Under the pieces are notes generated by a model. That model was given only the letters and a program-made list of their open reading frames with translations, had not been told where the DNA came from and did no database searches. The position numbers and the translations under genes were made by a program. Below, one piece after another: positions 6,574 through 15,134 of a stretch of DNA of 29,850 nt. Position 1 is the stretch's first letter. Each line of letters opens with the position of its first letter. The stretch comes from CG2-30-68-42 sp037440385 (GTDB lineage: Bacteria; Pseudomonadota; Gammaproteobacteria; Burkholderiales; Rhodocyclaceae): contig JBBIUI010000022.1 in NCBI GenBank assembly GCA_037440385.1, positions 1 through 29,850 of the forward strand, read 5' to 3'.

Positions 6574-8304
6574 TCAGTAGATGTCGTTCTGCGTGTTATG
6601 GACGTTGAAGTGTCCGGTCGGCGTGATCAGTCTCGGATCCTTGATGACGGCCTTCATCTTCAGCGTCTTGTCATCGACGACGACGATCGCGGACTGGAGG
6701 TTCTTCGCGCTCCACACCGAGAACCAGACCTCGTCGCCGGCCTTGTTGTACTCGGGTTGGACGACCCGCTTCGCGCCTTCGCCCAGTCCCGACCACTCGC
6801 CGATCGGAAGCACCGTGTAGCCCTTGTCGAGGTTCTTGATGTCGAAGACCGCGACCGACTGGTTCACCTTCGCGTCCGGGTTCAGCGGAGTATCGACGTA
6901 CAGGTGCTGAGACTTCGGATTGGTCTTGATGAACAGCGACCCGCCGCCCTGCCCCTTGAGCGTCTGCACGACCCGCCATGCCTGCTTGGAATGCTTCTTC
7001 GGATCGGTGCCGATCAGGCTGATCGAATCGTCTCCGAGGTGGCTCGTCGCCCAGACCGGTCCGAATTTCGGGTGAACGAAGTTCGCACCGCGCCCCGGGT
7101 GCGGGATCTTGCCCACATCGACCAGGCTCGCGAGCTTGCCTTCGATGCTGTCGATCACCGCGACCTTGTTGGACTGGTTGGCCGCCATCAGCACGTAGCG
7201 CTTCGACGACTCCCAGCCGCCGTCGTGCAGGAAGCGCGCCGCCGCGACCTCCGTCGTCTTCAGGTTGTTCAGATCCGAGTAATTGACCAGCAGGACCTTG
7301 CCGGTCTCCTTGACGTTGACGACGAACTCGGGCTTATGGTGATTGGCGACGATCGCCGCGACACGCGGTTCGGGGTGATATTCCTGCGTATCGACCGTCA
7401 GCCCGCGCGTCGAGACGATCTTCAGCGGCTCCAGCGTGTCGCCTTTCATGATGACGAACTGGGGCGGCCAGTAGGTACCGGCGATCGCGTACTTGTCCTC
7501 GTAGCCCTTGTACTTGGACGTATCGACCGAGCGGGCCTCGAGACCGACGCGGATCTCGGCCACCGTGTCGGGTTTCTCCATCCACAGGTCGATCATGTTG
7601 ATCTTGGCGTCGCGACCGATGACGAACAGATAACGCCCGGAAGCCGACAGCCGGGAGATATGCACCGCATACCCGGTCTTGACGACGTTGATGATCTTCT
7701 TGGTGTCGCCATCGATCAGCGCCACTTCGCCGGCATCGCGCAGCGTCGTCGAGAAGATGTTCTGGATGTTGTACGAATTCATCTTCTTCTTCGGGCGCTG
7801 GTCCGGCGGCACGATGACCTTCCAGGTCGCCTTCATCTCCTTCATGCCGTACTCGGGCGGCTGCGGCGGCGTCTGCTGGACGTAGCGCGCCATCAGATCG
7901 ACCTGCTTCTCGGTCAGCTCGCCGGAGGTCTGCCAGTTCGGCATGCCGGCCGGCGAACCGTAGGCGATGAACACCTTCAGGTAGTCGGTGCCCTTCGTCA
8001 GCGTGATGTCGGGCGTCAGCGGCTTGCCGGTGGCGCCCTTGCGCAGCACGCCGTGGCAACCCGCGCAGCGCTGGAAGTAGATCTGGCGCGCCTGCTCGAA
8101 CTCCGCCTTGGTCATCGGCGGCGACTTCGGGTTGACGTCCTGATGCATCTCGACCCCGGCCATCGGCGAGCCGCCCGCCTGGTACTCGACCTCGGGCTTG
8201 CTCATCCCGGGTTTTTCCTGCGCCTGCGCGAGCGCTGCGGCCATCGCGAGCGGCAGCGCAGCCAGCGTGATTCCGGCGAGCGGCAATTGGCTTCGTTTCA
8301 GCAT
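6574..8304 (-). CDS. nirS: NirS, cytochrome cd1 nitrite reductase (NO-forming)
   Basis: This 576-residue periplasmic enzyme reduces nitrite to nitric oxide in denitrification. A signal peptide ends near AQAQ at about residue 29. The cytochrome c domain carries RCAGCHGVLRKG, and the d1 propeller starts around residue 165. Visible d1-site residues include the proximal His in GYAVHISRLSASGRY and the two distal active-site His in EYHPEPRVAAI and RFLHDGGWES. The ATG is preceded by a strong ribosome site (AGGGGGAAGGGAC). The upstream region carries an FNR/DNR box, and tandem hairpins follow the stop. Unlike NirN, it has an extended N-terminal region before the c heme and full-length d1 active-site motifs. 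It is the first gene of the cluster. Confidence 0.98.
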   Translation of the reverse strand: MLKRSQLPLAGITLAALPLAMAAALAQAQEKPGMSKPEVEYQAGGSPMAGVEMHQDVNPKSPPMTKAEFEQARQIYFQRCAGCHGVLRKGATGKPLTPDITLTKGTDYLKVFIAYGSPAGMPNWQTSGELTEKQVDLMARYVQQTPPQPPEYGMKEMKATWKVIVPPDQRPKKKMNSYNIQNIFSTTLRDAGEVALIDGDTKKIINVVKTGYAVHISRLSASGRYLFVIGRDAKINMIDLWMEKPDTVAEIRVGLEARSVDTSKYKGYEDKYAIAGTYWPPQFVIMKGDTLEPLKIVSTRGLTVDTQEYHPEPRVAAIVANHHKPEFVVNVKETGKVLLVNYSDLNNLKTTEVAAARFLHDGGWESSKRYVLMAANQSNKVAVIDSIEGKLASLVDVGKIPHPGRGANFVHPKFGPVWATSHLGDDSISLIGTDPKKHSKQAWRVVQTLKGQGGGSLFIKTNPKSQHLYVDTPLNPDAKVNQSVAVFDIKNLDKGYTVLPIGEWSGLGEGAKRVVQPEYNKAGDEVWFSVWSAKNLQSAIVVVDDKTLKMKAVIKDPRLITPTGHFNVHNTQNDIY

Positions 8305-8400
8305 GTCCCTTCCCCCTATCGATTGCACGTTGACGAACACCGCCGCCGGCCCCCATCGCTACGGCCCACGACCCGGCCGGCGTGACCAAATGACGCCGGC

Positions 8401-8442
8401 ACGATACCCACTGGCCGATCGCGGGTAATTGACCGGTATCAA
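8401..8442 (-). promoter_or_regulatory. FNR/DNR-dependent nirS promoter in the nirS-nirE intergenic region
   Basis: TTGACCGGTATCAA at 8429-8442 matches the FNR/DNR consensus at 9 of 10 positions. On the minus strand a TATCGT element (8401-8406) is centred about 32 bases from the box centre, the spacing expected for a class II activator site at -41.5. The predicted nirS leader is about 90 bases. The palindromic box could also serve the divergent nirE, although no convincing -10 was found on that side. The rest of the 8305-8589 spacer shows no other clear element. Confidence 0.75.
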
Positions 8443-8589
8443 CTTTTGCGAAACGCCACGGGTCCGGCATGCGCGTGCCGTACCGGCGCATTGACAGGCG
8501 CGGGCGATCGCCGCACGATGCGCGTCGTTCGCCGATGCGCGAACCGCACCCGCCACCCCGAGCCGACCGCGACGAAGCCCCGCACGACC

Positions 8590-9402
8590 ATGACACGGCA
8601 GATTGAGCACGGCGCATCGCGCGAGCACGCCGATGGCCGTGCGGTGCATCCCGGGACCGTCTATCTGGTCGGAGCCGGGCCGGGCGATCCGCAGTTGCTG
8701 ACGCTACGGGCGGCGAGGATCCTGGCGCACGCCGACGCGCTCGTCTACGACCACCTGGTCGGCGCGGGCGTGCTCGAGTACGCCTCGCCGCACGCGCGGC
8801 GCATCTATGTCGGCAAGCAACCGGGGCACCACACGCTGCCGCAGTCCGAAATCAATGCGATCCTGGTGCGGCTCGCGCGCGAAGGCAGCGCGGCGGTACG
8901 GCTCAAGGGAGGCGATCCGTTCGTATTCGGCCGCGGCGGCGAGGAAATCGACGAGCTCGCCGCCAACCGCATCGACTTCGAGGTCGTGCCGGGAGTGACC
9001 GCAGCGGCGGGCATGGCCGCGTATGCCGGCATCCCGCTGACCCATCGGGACCTCGCGCGGTCCTGTGTGTTCGTCACCGGCCACCTCAAGGACGGAGGCT
9101 GCGATCTCGACTGGGCGGCGCTCGCGCGGCCGCGCCAGACCGTCGTCATCTACATGGGCGTGGGCGCACTCGCCGAGATCGCCCGCAATCTGGTCGAGCA
9201 CGGCGTGCCGCCGACGATGCCCGCGGCACTGGTGCAGGAGGCCACCGGCCCCGCGCAAAGGACGGTCGAAGGAACGCTGGCCACGCTCGCACGGCTGGCC
9301 GAGCGCCACGGCATCGTACCGCCGGCGCTGATCGTGATCGGAGAGGTGGTGCGGCTGCGCGAAAGGCTGGGCTGGTTCGAGCGATCGACGAAGCAATCCT
9401 AG
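8590..9402 (+). CDS. nirE: NirE, S-adenosylmethionine:uroporphyrinogen III methyltransferase
   Basis: This 270-residue SUMT makes precorrin-2 from uroporphyrinogen III, the first committed step toward siroheme and heme d1. Family motifs are VYLVGAGPGDPQLLTLRA near residue 22, the GGDPFVFGRGGEE loop near residue 105, VVPGVTAAAGMAAYAGIPLTHR, and the C-terminal PPALIVIGEVVRLR. It lacks CysG-type dehydrogenase and ferrochelatase domains. It is divergent from nirS, sharing the FNR/DNR region, which favours NirE over a cobalamin-pathway CobA. The start is uncertain: an upstream in-frame ATG at 8518 exists, but the segment between has no SUMT similarity. Its stop overlaps convergently with the LysR gene stop by four bases. 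Confidence 0.92.
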   Translation: MTRQIEHGASREHADGRAVHPGTVYLVGAGPGDPQLLTLRAARILAHADALVYDHLVGAGVLEYASPHARRIYVGKQPGHHTLPQSEINAILVRLAREGSAAVRLKGGDPFVFGRGGEEIDELAANRIDFEVVPGVTAAAGMAAYAGIPLTHRDLARSCVFVTGHLKDGGCDLDWAALARPRQTVVIYMGVGALAEIARNLVEHGVPPTMPAALVQEATGPAQRTVEGTLATLARLAERHGIVPPALIVIGEVVRLRERLGWFERSTKQS

Positions 9403-10286
9403 GCCGCCACGGCCAGGCCCTTGCTCATGACCTCGGCGGTGAGCCGGGGCAGTCCGACACGGATCACTTCGAGCAGCCGGCCCACCCGATCGTCGATCGC
9501 ACGCTCACCGGGAAATACGACGACCTCGCTGTCGGCGAGCGCGGGCAGCGCCTCGGGAGCACCGAGCACGCTCATGCTCGTGAGCACCGTCGACAGCGGC
9601 AGGCAGGCGACGCCCAGACCTCCGGCCACTGCCGCCTGCACCCCGAGGATACCGGTCGCCGCATAGCGTTCGCGCCACGATCGCCCGGCCTGCCGCAGCG
9701 CTTCGATCGCGGCGGCGCGGTGGATGCACGGCGCAGGCAGCGCGATCAGCGGCACCGGTGCGTCGCGTTCCAACGGGAAACCGCGCCGGGCGACCCAGCA
9801 CAGCGGCTCCCGGAACATCGTCTTGCCCTCGCGTTCTCCGGGAGCGCGCAGGCCGATGACCAGATCGAGCGCGCCCTCGTGCTGCATCCGGCGCAACTGC
9901 GCGGTCAGGCCGGTGCGCACGGCGATCGAAAGCTCGGGGTGGGCTCGGGCGAAGCACGCGATCACCTCCGGCAGATATTGCGGAAAGAACTGTTCGGTGA
10001 CGCCGAGGCGAACCTCTCCCGACAGTCCCGATGCGGTCAGCGCCCGCACGCCCTCGTCGCTCAGCGCCAGGATCCGGTTCGCATATTCGAGCAGCACCTC
10101 GCCGTGGCGGGTCGGTGCGAGCCTGCGCCCCGAGCGGCGAAACAGCGCATTGCCCAGCGCCGCTTCGAGCCTGCCGATGCGCGCCTTGACCGTGCCGCGG
10201 CCGCAATCGAGCAGCGCCCCGGCGGCCGCCACGCTGCGCGTCTGGGACAGCGCGACGAAGGTTCGCAGCAGGTCGAGGTCGAGCAT
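9399..10286 (-). CDS. LysR-family transcriptional regulator
   Basis: A protein of 295 residues, the usual LysR length. The N-terminus MLDLDLLRTFVALSQTRSV leads into a helix-turn-helix (VAAAGALLDCGRGTVKARIGRLE) and the LysR hallmark ALFRRSGRRLAPTRHGE. A two-lobed effector-binding domain follows (LSGEVRLGVTEQFFPQYLPEVI and AGGLGVACLPLS). It is transcribed away from the 2-oxoacid oxidoreductase operon that starts at 10499, the usual layout for a LysR regulator and its target; the ligand cannot be read from sequence. A GTG at 10304 is an alternative start. Its 3' end overlaps nirE. Confidence 0.9.
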   Translation of the reverse strand: MLDLDLLRTFVALSQTRSVAAAGALLDCGRGTVKARIGRLEAALGNALFRRSGRRLAPTRHGEVLLEYANRILALSDEGVRALTASGLSGEVRLGVTEQFFPQYLPEVIACFARAHPELSIAVRTGLTAQLRRMQHEGALDLVIGLRAPGEREGKTMFREPLCWVARRGFPLERDAPVPLIALPAPCIHRAAAIEALRQAGRSWRERYAATGILGVQAAVAGGLGVACLPLSTVLTSMSVLGAPEALPALADSEVVVFPGERAIDDRVGRLLEVIRVGLPRLTAEVMSKGLAVAA

Positions 10287-10318
10287 CGTTCGGGGATCGC
10301 TCACGCGTTTTTCGCTTG

Positions 10319-10336
10319 CCTGCGGGAGATCGCAGG
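10319..10336. promoter_or_regulatory. Possible LysR operator (inverted repeat)
   Basis: CCTGCG and CGCAGG form 6-base arms around a 6-base spacer, 33 bases upstream of the LysR start codon and between the divergent genes. LysR proteins often autoregulate through such dyads. The match to a T-N11-A core is imperfect (N12). No strong -35/-10 pair was found in 10287-10498. Confidence 0.3.
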
Positions 10337-10498
10337 ACACCTCATGCTAGAGGCATCCGCGGGAAGATGCCGAGGAAGTCGTCACGGACGACGGGATGCC
10401 GGCGCCGCGGCGCCGCACGTAGCGGATGTCCACGATGGCGCGGGTGCGGGTTTTTGGTAAGCTGCACGCGGCAGGCAGGATTTCCGGGAGACGCGAAC

Positions 10499-11083
10499 AT
10501 GTTCCAGGTGCGAATCCACGGCCGGGGTGGCCAGGGCGTCGTGACCGGCGCCGAGATGCTCTCGGTGGCCGCCTTTCTCGAGGGCGAGCATGCGCAGGCC
10601 TTTCCGAGCTTCGGTTCGGAGCGCACCGGAGCACCCGTCGTGGCGTTCTGCCGCATCGACCGGAAGGAGATCCGGCTGCGCGAGCCGATCATGGAGCCCG
10701 ACGCGCTGATCATCCAGGATCCCACGCTGCTGCATCAGGTCGACGTGTTCTCGGGGCTCAAGCGCGACGGCTACGTGCTGATCAACACCAACCGGTCGTT
10801 CGAGGAACTGGGCATCGCGGAGTTCGTTCACGGCTGGCACCCCGAGCGGCTGTGCACGGTCGCGGCGACCGAACTGGCATTGCGGCACGTCGACCGTGCG
10901 GTGCCGAACGTGCCGCTGCTCGGCGGCTTCGCGGCGATCTCGGGCGTCGTCGGCCTCGAGTCGGTGATCGAGGCGATCCGCAGGCGATTTACCGGAAAGC
11001 TCGCCGAGGGCAACGCGGCCGCCGCGAGGGCGGCGTATGCCGCCGTCAAGGCCGAGATCACGGAGGCGCTCGCCCATGCTTGA
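10499..11083 (+). CDS. 2-oxoacid:acceptor oxidoreductase gamma subunit (PorG/PadE-like)
   Basis: A cytoplasmic protein of 194 residues with the gamma-domain start FQVRIHGRGGQGVVTGAEML and the follow-on QAFPSFGSERTGAPVVAFCRID, typical of PorG/VorG subunits. The gamma subunit forms part of the CoA-binding and assembly interface of pyruvate, 2-oxoisovalerate or phenylglyoxylate oxidoreductases. The ATG has a GGGAG ribosome site nine bases upstream; the frame extends further 5' but without family similarity. The stop overlaps the next gene by eight bases. It is the first gene of the operon and lies divergent to the LysR regulator. The substrate is not evident from this subunit. Confidence 0.88.
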   Translation: MFQVRIHGRGGQGVVTGAEMLSVAAFLEGEHAQAFPSFGSERTGAPVVAFCRIDRKEIRLREPIMEPDALIIQDPTLLHQVDVFSGLKRDGYVLINTNRSFEELGIAEFVHGWHPERLCTVAATELALRHVDRAVPNVPLLGGFAAISGVVGLESVIEAIRRRFTGKLAEGNAAAARAAYAAVKAEITEALAHA

Positions 11084-12329
11084 ACAGACCGAAGGTTCCC
11101 GGGCCGTCGCCGAAGCCGTGGCGCTGTGCCGCCCCGAGGTGATCTGCGCCTATCCGATTTCCCCGCAGACCCACATCGTCGAGGCGCTCGGCGAGAGGGT
11201 CAGATCGGGAACGCTGGCCCATTGCGAATTCATCAACGTCGAAAGCGAATTCGCGGCGATGAGCGTGGCGATCGGCGCATCGAGTGCCGGCGCACGCGCC
11301 TACACCGCGACCGCGAGCCAGGGACTGCTGTTCATGGCCGAGGCGGTGTTCAACGCGGCCGGGCTGGGCCTGCCGATCGTCATGACGGTGGCGAACCGGG
11401 CGATCGGCGCGCCGATCAACATCTGGAACGACCACACCGACGCGATGAGCCAGCGCGACTGCGGCTGGATCCAGCTGTTCGCGGAGACGAACCAGGAGGC
11501 GCTCGACCTGCACATCCAGGCGTTCCGGCTCGGCGAGGAACTGTCGCTGCCGGTGATGGTATGCATGGACGGCTTCATCCTGACGCATGCGTTCGAGCGC
11601 GTCGACGTGCCCGTCCAGGAAGACGTCGATGCCTACCTGCCGGCCTACGAACCGCGCCAGGTGCTCGATCCGAAAGAGCCGGTGTCGATCGGCGCGATGG
11701 TCGGACCCGAGGCCTTCATGGAGGTGCGCTACCTGGCCCATGCCAAACAGATGATGGCGCTGGAGCTCATCCCGCGCTACGCGGCCGAGTTCAGGCAGGT
11801 GTTCGGACGCGATTCGGGCGGGCTGATGCACACCTACCGTGCCGAAGACGCGCAGACCATCGTCGTCGCGCTCGGCTCGGTGCTGGGCACGATCAAGGAC
11901 ACCGTCGATGAGATGCGCGAAGCGGGCTTCGCGATCGGCGTGCTCGGCATCACCTGTTTCCGGCCCTGGCCGATGGCGGCGGTGCGCGAGGCGCTCGAGC
12001 GCGCGCGCCACGTCGTGGTGCTGGAGAAGAGCCTCGCGGTGGGCATCGGCGGCATCGTCGCCACCAACGTGCGCACCGCGCTCAGCGGGCTGGACGTCGA
12101 CGTGCATGCGGTGATCGCGGGGCTGGGCGGACGCGCGATCACCAGGGCGTCGCTGCACGCGCTGCTGCGCAAGGCGGCGGCGGGCAGCCTCGATCCGGTG
12201 ACTTTCCTCGACCTGGACTGGAAGCTCGTGCAGCGCGTGCTCGAGCGCGAGAAGCTCACACGCCGCTCCGGCCCGATCGCGGAAGGCATCCTGCGAGACA
12301 TCGGCGTGGTCGCCGCGCGAATTTCCTGA
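11076..12329 (+). CDS. 2-oxoacid:acceptor oxidoreductase alpha subunit (PorA/PadG-like)
   Basis: A 417-residue alpha subunit. It has the pyrimidine-binding domain motifs CAYPISPQTHIVEALGE and INVESEFAAMSVAIGASSAG, the loop ARAYTATASQGLLFMAEAVF, and a transketolase-C-like domain with VVALGSVLGTIKDTVDEMRE and ITCFRPWPMAAV. With beta it binds thiamine diphosphate and oxidatively decarboxylates a 2-oxoacid to an acyl-CoA. The YPISPQTH version groups it with the PorA/VorA/PadG branch, not with the KorA fusion at 16042-17865. The start has a GGAGG ribosome site and overlaps the gamma gene. Pyruvate, branched-chain 2-oxoacids and phenylglyoxylate are all possible substrates. Confidence 0.9.
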   Translation: MLEQTEGSRAVAEAVALCRPEVICAYPISPQTHIVEALGERVRSGTLAHCEFINVESEFAAMSVAIGASSAGARAYTATASQGLLFMAEAVFNAAGLGLPIVMTVANRAIGAPINIWNDHTDAMSQRDCGWIQLFAETNQEALDLHIQAFRLGEELSLPVMVCMDGFILTHAFERVDVPVQEDVDAYLPAYEPRQVLDPKEPVSIGAMVGPEAFMEVRYLAHAKQMMALELIPRYAAEFRQVFGRDSGGLMHTYRAEDAQTIVVALGSVLGTIKDTVDEMREAGFAIGVLGITCFRPWPMAAVREALERARHVVVLEKSLAVGIGGIVATNVRTALSGLDVDVHAVIAGLGGRAITRASLHALLRKAAAGSLDPVTFLDLDWKLVQRVLEREKLTRRSGPIAEGILRDIGVVAARIS

Positions 12330-12339
12330 GGCGACGACG

Positions 12340-13338
12340 ATGGCCGTCCAGAACGTCAAGTTCTACCAGACCGGAACCTTCACCGTCGGCAACCGCCTGC
12401 TCGCGCCCGAGCAGCGCAGCGTGCAGGCCGACATGGCGCGAACGAATTCGCTGAACTCGGGGCACCGCGCCTGCCAGGGCTGCGGCGAGGCGCTCGGCGC
12501 GCGCTACGCCATCGATGCCGCGATGCGCTGGACCGGCAACCGGCTCGTCGCGGCCAATGCGACCGGCTGCCTCGAGGTGTTCTCGACCCCCTACCCGCAG
12601 ACCTCGTGGCAGATTCCGTGGATCCATTCGCTGTTCGGCAACGCGGCGGCCGTGGCGACCGGCATCGCCGCGGCGCTCAAAGTCAAGGGCCACCCCGAGG
12701 TGCGCGTCGTCGCGCAGGGCGGCGATGGCGGCACGACCGACATCGGCTTCGGCTGCCTGTCGGGCATGTTCGAGCGCAATGACGACGTGCTCTACATCTG
12801 CTACGACAACGAGGCGTACATGAACACCGGCGTGCAGCGCTCCTCGGCCACGCCGCCCGCCGCGCGCACGGCGACGACGATGGCGCTCGGTGCGCAGCCG
12901 GGCAACGCCTTCGGCCAGGGCAAGAACGTTCCCGCCATCGCGATGGCCCACGACATCGCGTACGTGGCCACCGCCACGGTCGCGGACCTGCGCGATCTCG
13001 AATACAAGGTCGGGCGCGCGATGGGCTTCCACGGCGCACGCTATCTGCACATCCTGGTGCCGTGTCCGGTCGGCTGGGGCCACGGCTCGCACGAGACGAT
13101 ACGGATCGCACGGCTGGCCAAGGAAACCGGGTTGTTCCCGGTGTTCGAGGCCGAACACGGGGAGGTCACCGGCGTGCTGAAGATCCGCAAGCCGGTACCG
13201 GTCGAGGAGTATCTGCGGCCGCAGAAGCGCTTCGCCCACCTGTTCGCCGCGCCGGTTCGCGCAGACATCATCGCCAGGATCCAGGCCATCGCCGATCGCA
13301 ACGTCCGCAAGTTCGGTCTGCTCGAAGATGCGCAGTGA
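12340..13338 (+). CDS. 2-oxoacid:acceptor oxidoreductase beta subunit, thiamine diphosphate and Fe-S binding (PorB/PadI-like)
   Basis: A 332-residue beta subunit. Cys ligands for the proximal [4Fe-4S] cluster appear in ACQGCGEALGARY, in NATGCLEVF and in LHILVPCPVGWGHG. The thiamine diphosphate motif is GGDGGTTDIGFGCLSGMFER followed closely by YDNEAYMNTGVQRS. An N-terminal extension of about 40 residues precedes the first Cys pair. The gene follows the alpha gene by 10 bases with a GAGG ribosome site. About 170 bases without a visible gene or clear regulatory site separate it from the flavoprotein gene. Confidence 0.9.
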   Translation: MAVQNVKFYQTGTFTVGNRLLAPEQRSVQADMARTNSLNSGHRACQGCGEALGARYAIDAAMRWTGNRLVAANATGCLEVFSTPYPQTSWQIPWIHSLFGNAAAVATGIAAALKVKGHPEVRVVAQGGDGGTTDIGFGCLSGMFERNDDVLYICYDNEAYMNTGVQRSSATPPAARTATTMALGAQPGNAFGQGKNVPAIAMAHDIAYVATATVADLRDLEYKVGRAMGFHGARYLHILVPCPVGWGHGSHETIRIARLAKETGLFPVFEAEHGEVTGVLKIRKPVPVEEYLRPQKRFAHLFAAPVRADIIARIQAIADRNVRKFGLLEDAQ

Positions 13339-13508
13339 ACGAATCGACGATCACCGCGCGGACGACGAGGCGCGGGGCCCGGACCGCGCGGCCGCGACGG
13401 CCACGGCGCGCAACCTGAGGGGAGCGGGCCGGATCGCGTGAGGGCGCCTCGCCGCGCCCGCGTGGTTCGGACGAGCGTTCTCGGCAGCAAATTTCTGGGA
13501 GCCGTTTC

Positions 13509-15134
13509 ATGGACAAGCCGTTCGCCATCACGCTCGACCCCGGATCCTCGCTCGCCAACCGCACCGGTTCGTGGCGAACCTTCCGGCCGGAATATCTCGA
13601 CCGGCTGCCGCCGTGCAATCACGCCTGCCCGGCCGGCGAGAACATCCAGGGATGGCTCTACCACGCCGAATCGGGCGACTACGAAGCCGCGTGGCGGGAG
13701 CTGGTCCGCAACAACCCGATGCCCGCGATCATGGGCCGGGTCTGCTATCACCCGTGCGAGGGCGCCTGCAACCGCGGCCGGCTCGACGAATCGGTCGCGA
13801 TCAACGCGGTCGAGCGCTTTCTCGGCGACGAGGCGATCCGGCGCGGCTGGCGCTTCGAGTGCGACGCGCCGGCGAGCGGCAAGCGCGTGCTGGTCGTGGG
13901 CGCCGGCCCCTCCGGGCTCGCGGCCGCCTACCACCTGCGAATGCTCGGACACGAGGTCACGATCCGCGAGGCAGGGCCGCTCGCGGGCGGCATGATGCGC
14001 TTCGGCATTCCGCAGTACCGGCTGCCACGCGAGGTGCTCGATGCCGAGGTCCGGCGCATCCTGGACCTGGGCGTCACGCTGCGGCTCGGCGCCAAGGTCG
14101 ACGACATTCTCGCGACGATCGAGGAGGGCGGCTTCGACGCCGCCTTCCTCGCCGTCGGCGCCCACATCGCCAAGCGTGCCTACATCCCGGCGGGGGACTC
14201 CTCGCGCATCCTCGACGCGGTGTCGGTGTTGCGCAGCATGGAGGGGGAAGCCCAGCCGCTGCTCGGGCGCCGCGTCGTGGTCTATGGGGGCGGCAACACC
14301 GCGATCGACGTCGCCCGCACCGCCAGGCGGCTCGGCGCAGAGGAAGCGATCCTCGTCTACCGTCGCACGCGCGAGCGCATGCCCGCGCACGACTTCGAAG
14401 TCGAGGAAGCGCTTCAGGAAGGCGTCATGATGAAATGGCTGTCGACCGTCAAGCAGGCGGAGGCCGGCCGCATCCTGGTCGAGAAGATGGTCCTCGACGA
14501 GAAGGGTTTCCCGCAGTCCACCGGCGAGTTCGAGACGCTCGAGGCCGATACGCTGGTACTCGCGCTCGGGCAGGATGTCGATCTGTCGCTGCTCGACGGC
14601 GTTCCCGGACTGGAGGTCGTCGGCGGTGTCGTTCAGGTCGGACGCGACCTGATGACCGGCTACCCCGGCATCTTCGCGGGCGGTGACATGGTGCCTTCGG
14701 AGCGCACCGTGACGGTGGCGATCGGCCACGGCAAGAAGGCCGCGCGCAACATCGACGCCTGGCTGCGCTCGGCCGTGCGGGAGCCGGCGCCCAGGCACGA
14801 GCTGGCAAGCTTCGACAAGCTCAACACCTGGTACTACTCGGATGCGCCCAAGACCGTGCGCCCGGTGCTCGACATCCTGCGGCGCCAGTCGACGTTCGAC
14901 GAAGTGGTCGGAGGACTCGACGAGGGCAACGCGCAGTTCGAGGCACGCCGCTGCATGTCGTGCGGCAACTGCTTCGAATGCGACAACTGCTACGGCGTAT
15001 GCCCGGACAATGCCGTGATCAAGCTCGGCCCCGGCAAGCGCTTCCGCTTCAACTACGATTACTGCAAGGGTTGCGGGATCTGCGCCGCCGAGTGTCCCTG
15101 CGGCGCGATCCGGATGGTGCCCGAACAGATCTGA
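13509..15134 (+). CDS. GltD-type FAD/NAD(P)H oxidoreductase fused to a two-cluster ferredoxin domain
   Basis: A 541-residue flavoprotein. Residues 30-110 form the Fe-S helical domain of GltD relatives (CNHACPAGENIQGW, CYHPCEGACNRG). The FAD fold starts at VLVVGAGPSGLAAAYHLRML, the NAD(P) fold at VVVYGGGNTAIDVARTARRL, and the FAD-closing motif is GIFAGGDMVPSERTVTVAIG. The last 70 residues are ferredoxin-like, with a Cys-dense first motif (CMSCGNCFECDNCYGVCP) and a classical second one (CKGCGICAAECPCGAI), like the PorD delta subunit. It probably links the upstream PorGAB-type enzyme to NAD(P)H, as separate subunits PadH and PadF do in phenylglyoxylate dehydrogenase. DsrL has a comparable build. 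The ribosome site is GGGAG. Its stop abuts the korB stop with no spacer. Confidence 0.88.
   Translation: MDKPFAITLDPGSSLANRTGSWRTFRPEYLDRLPPCNHACPAGENIQGWLYHAESGDYEAAWRELVRNNPMPAIMGRVCYHPCEGACNRGRLDESVAINAVERFLGDEAIRRGWRFECDAPASGKRVLVVGAGPSGLAAAYHLRMLGHEVTIREAGPLAGGMMRFGIPQYRLPREVLDAEVRRILDLGVTLRLGAKVDDILATIEEGGFDAAFLAVGAHIAKRAYIPAGDSSRILDAVSVLRSMEGEAQPLLGRRVVVYGGGNTAIDVARTARRLGAEEAILVYRRTRERMPAHDFEVEEALQEGVMMKWLSTVKQAEAGRILVEKMVLDEKGFPQSTGEFETLEADTLVLALGQDVDLSLLDGVPGLEVVGGVVQVGRDLMTGYPGIFAGGDMVPSERTVTVAIGHGKKAARNIDAWLRSAVREPAPRHELASFDKLNTWYYSDAPKTVRPVLDILRRQSTFDEVVGGLDEGNAQFEARRCMSCGNCFECDNCYGVCPDNAVIKLGPGKRFRFNYDYCKGCGICAAECPCGAIRMVPEQI

Noticed and set aside
4614..8385. Very long plus-strand open frames (664 and 692 codons) opposite nirF/nirC and nirS
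   Set aside because: No family motifs, heavily Arg-rich, and exactly antisense to recognised nir genes; they reflect codon bias.
10400..10415. 16-base perfect GC-only palindrome in the LysR-porG spacer
   Set aside because: Made only of C and G in a very GC-rich spacer, easily expected by chance, with no -10/-35 placement supporting an operator.
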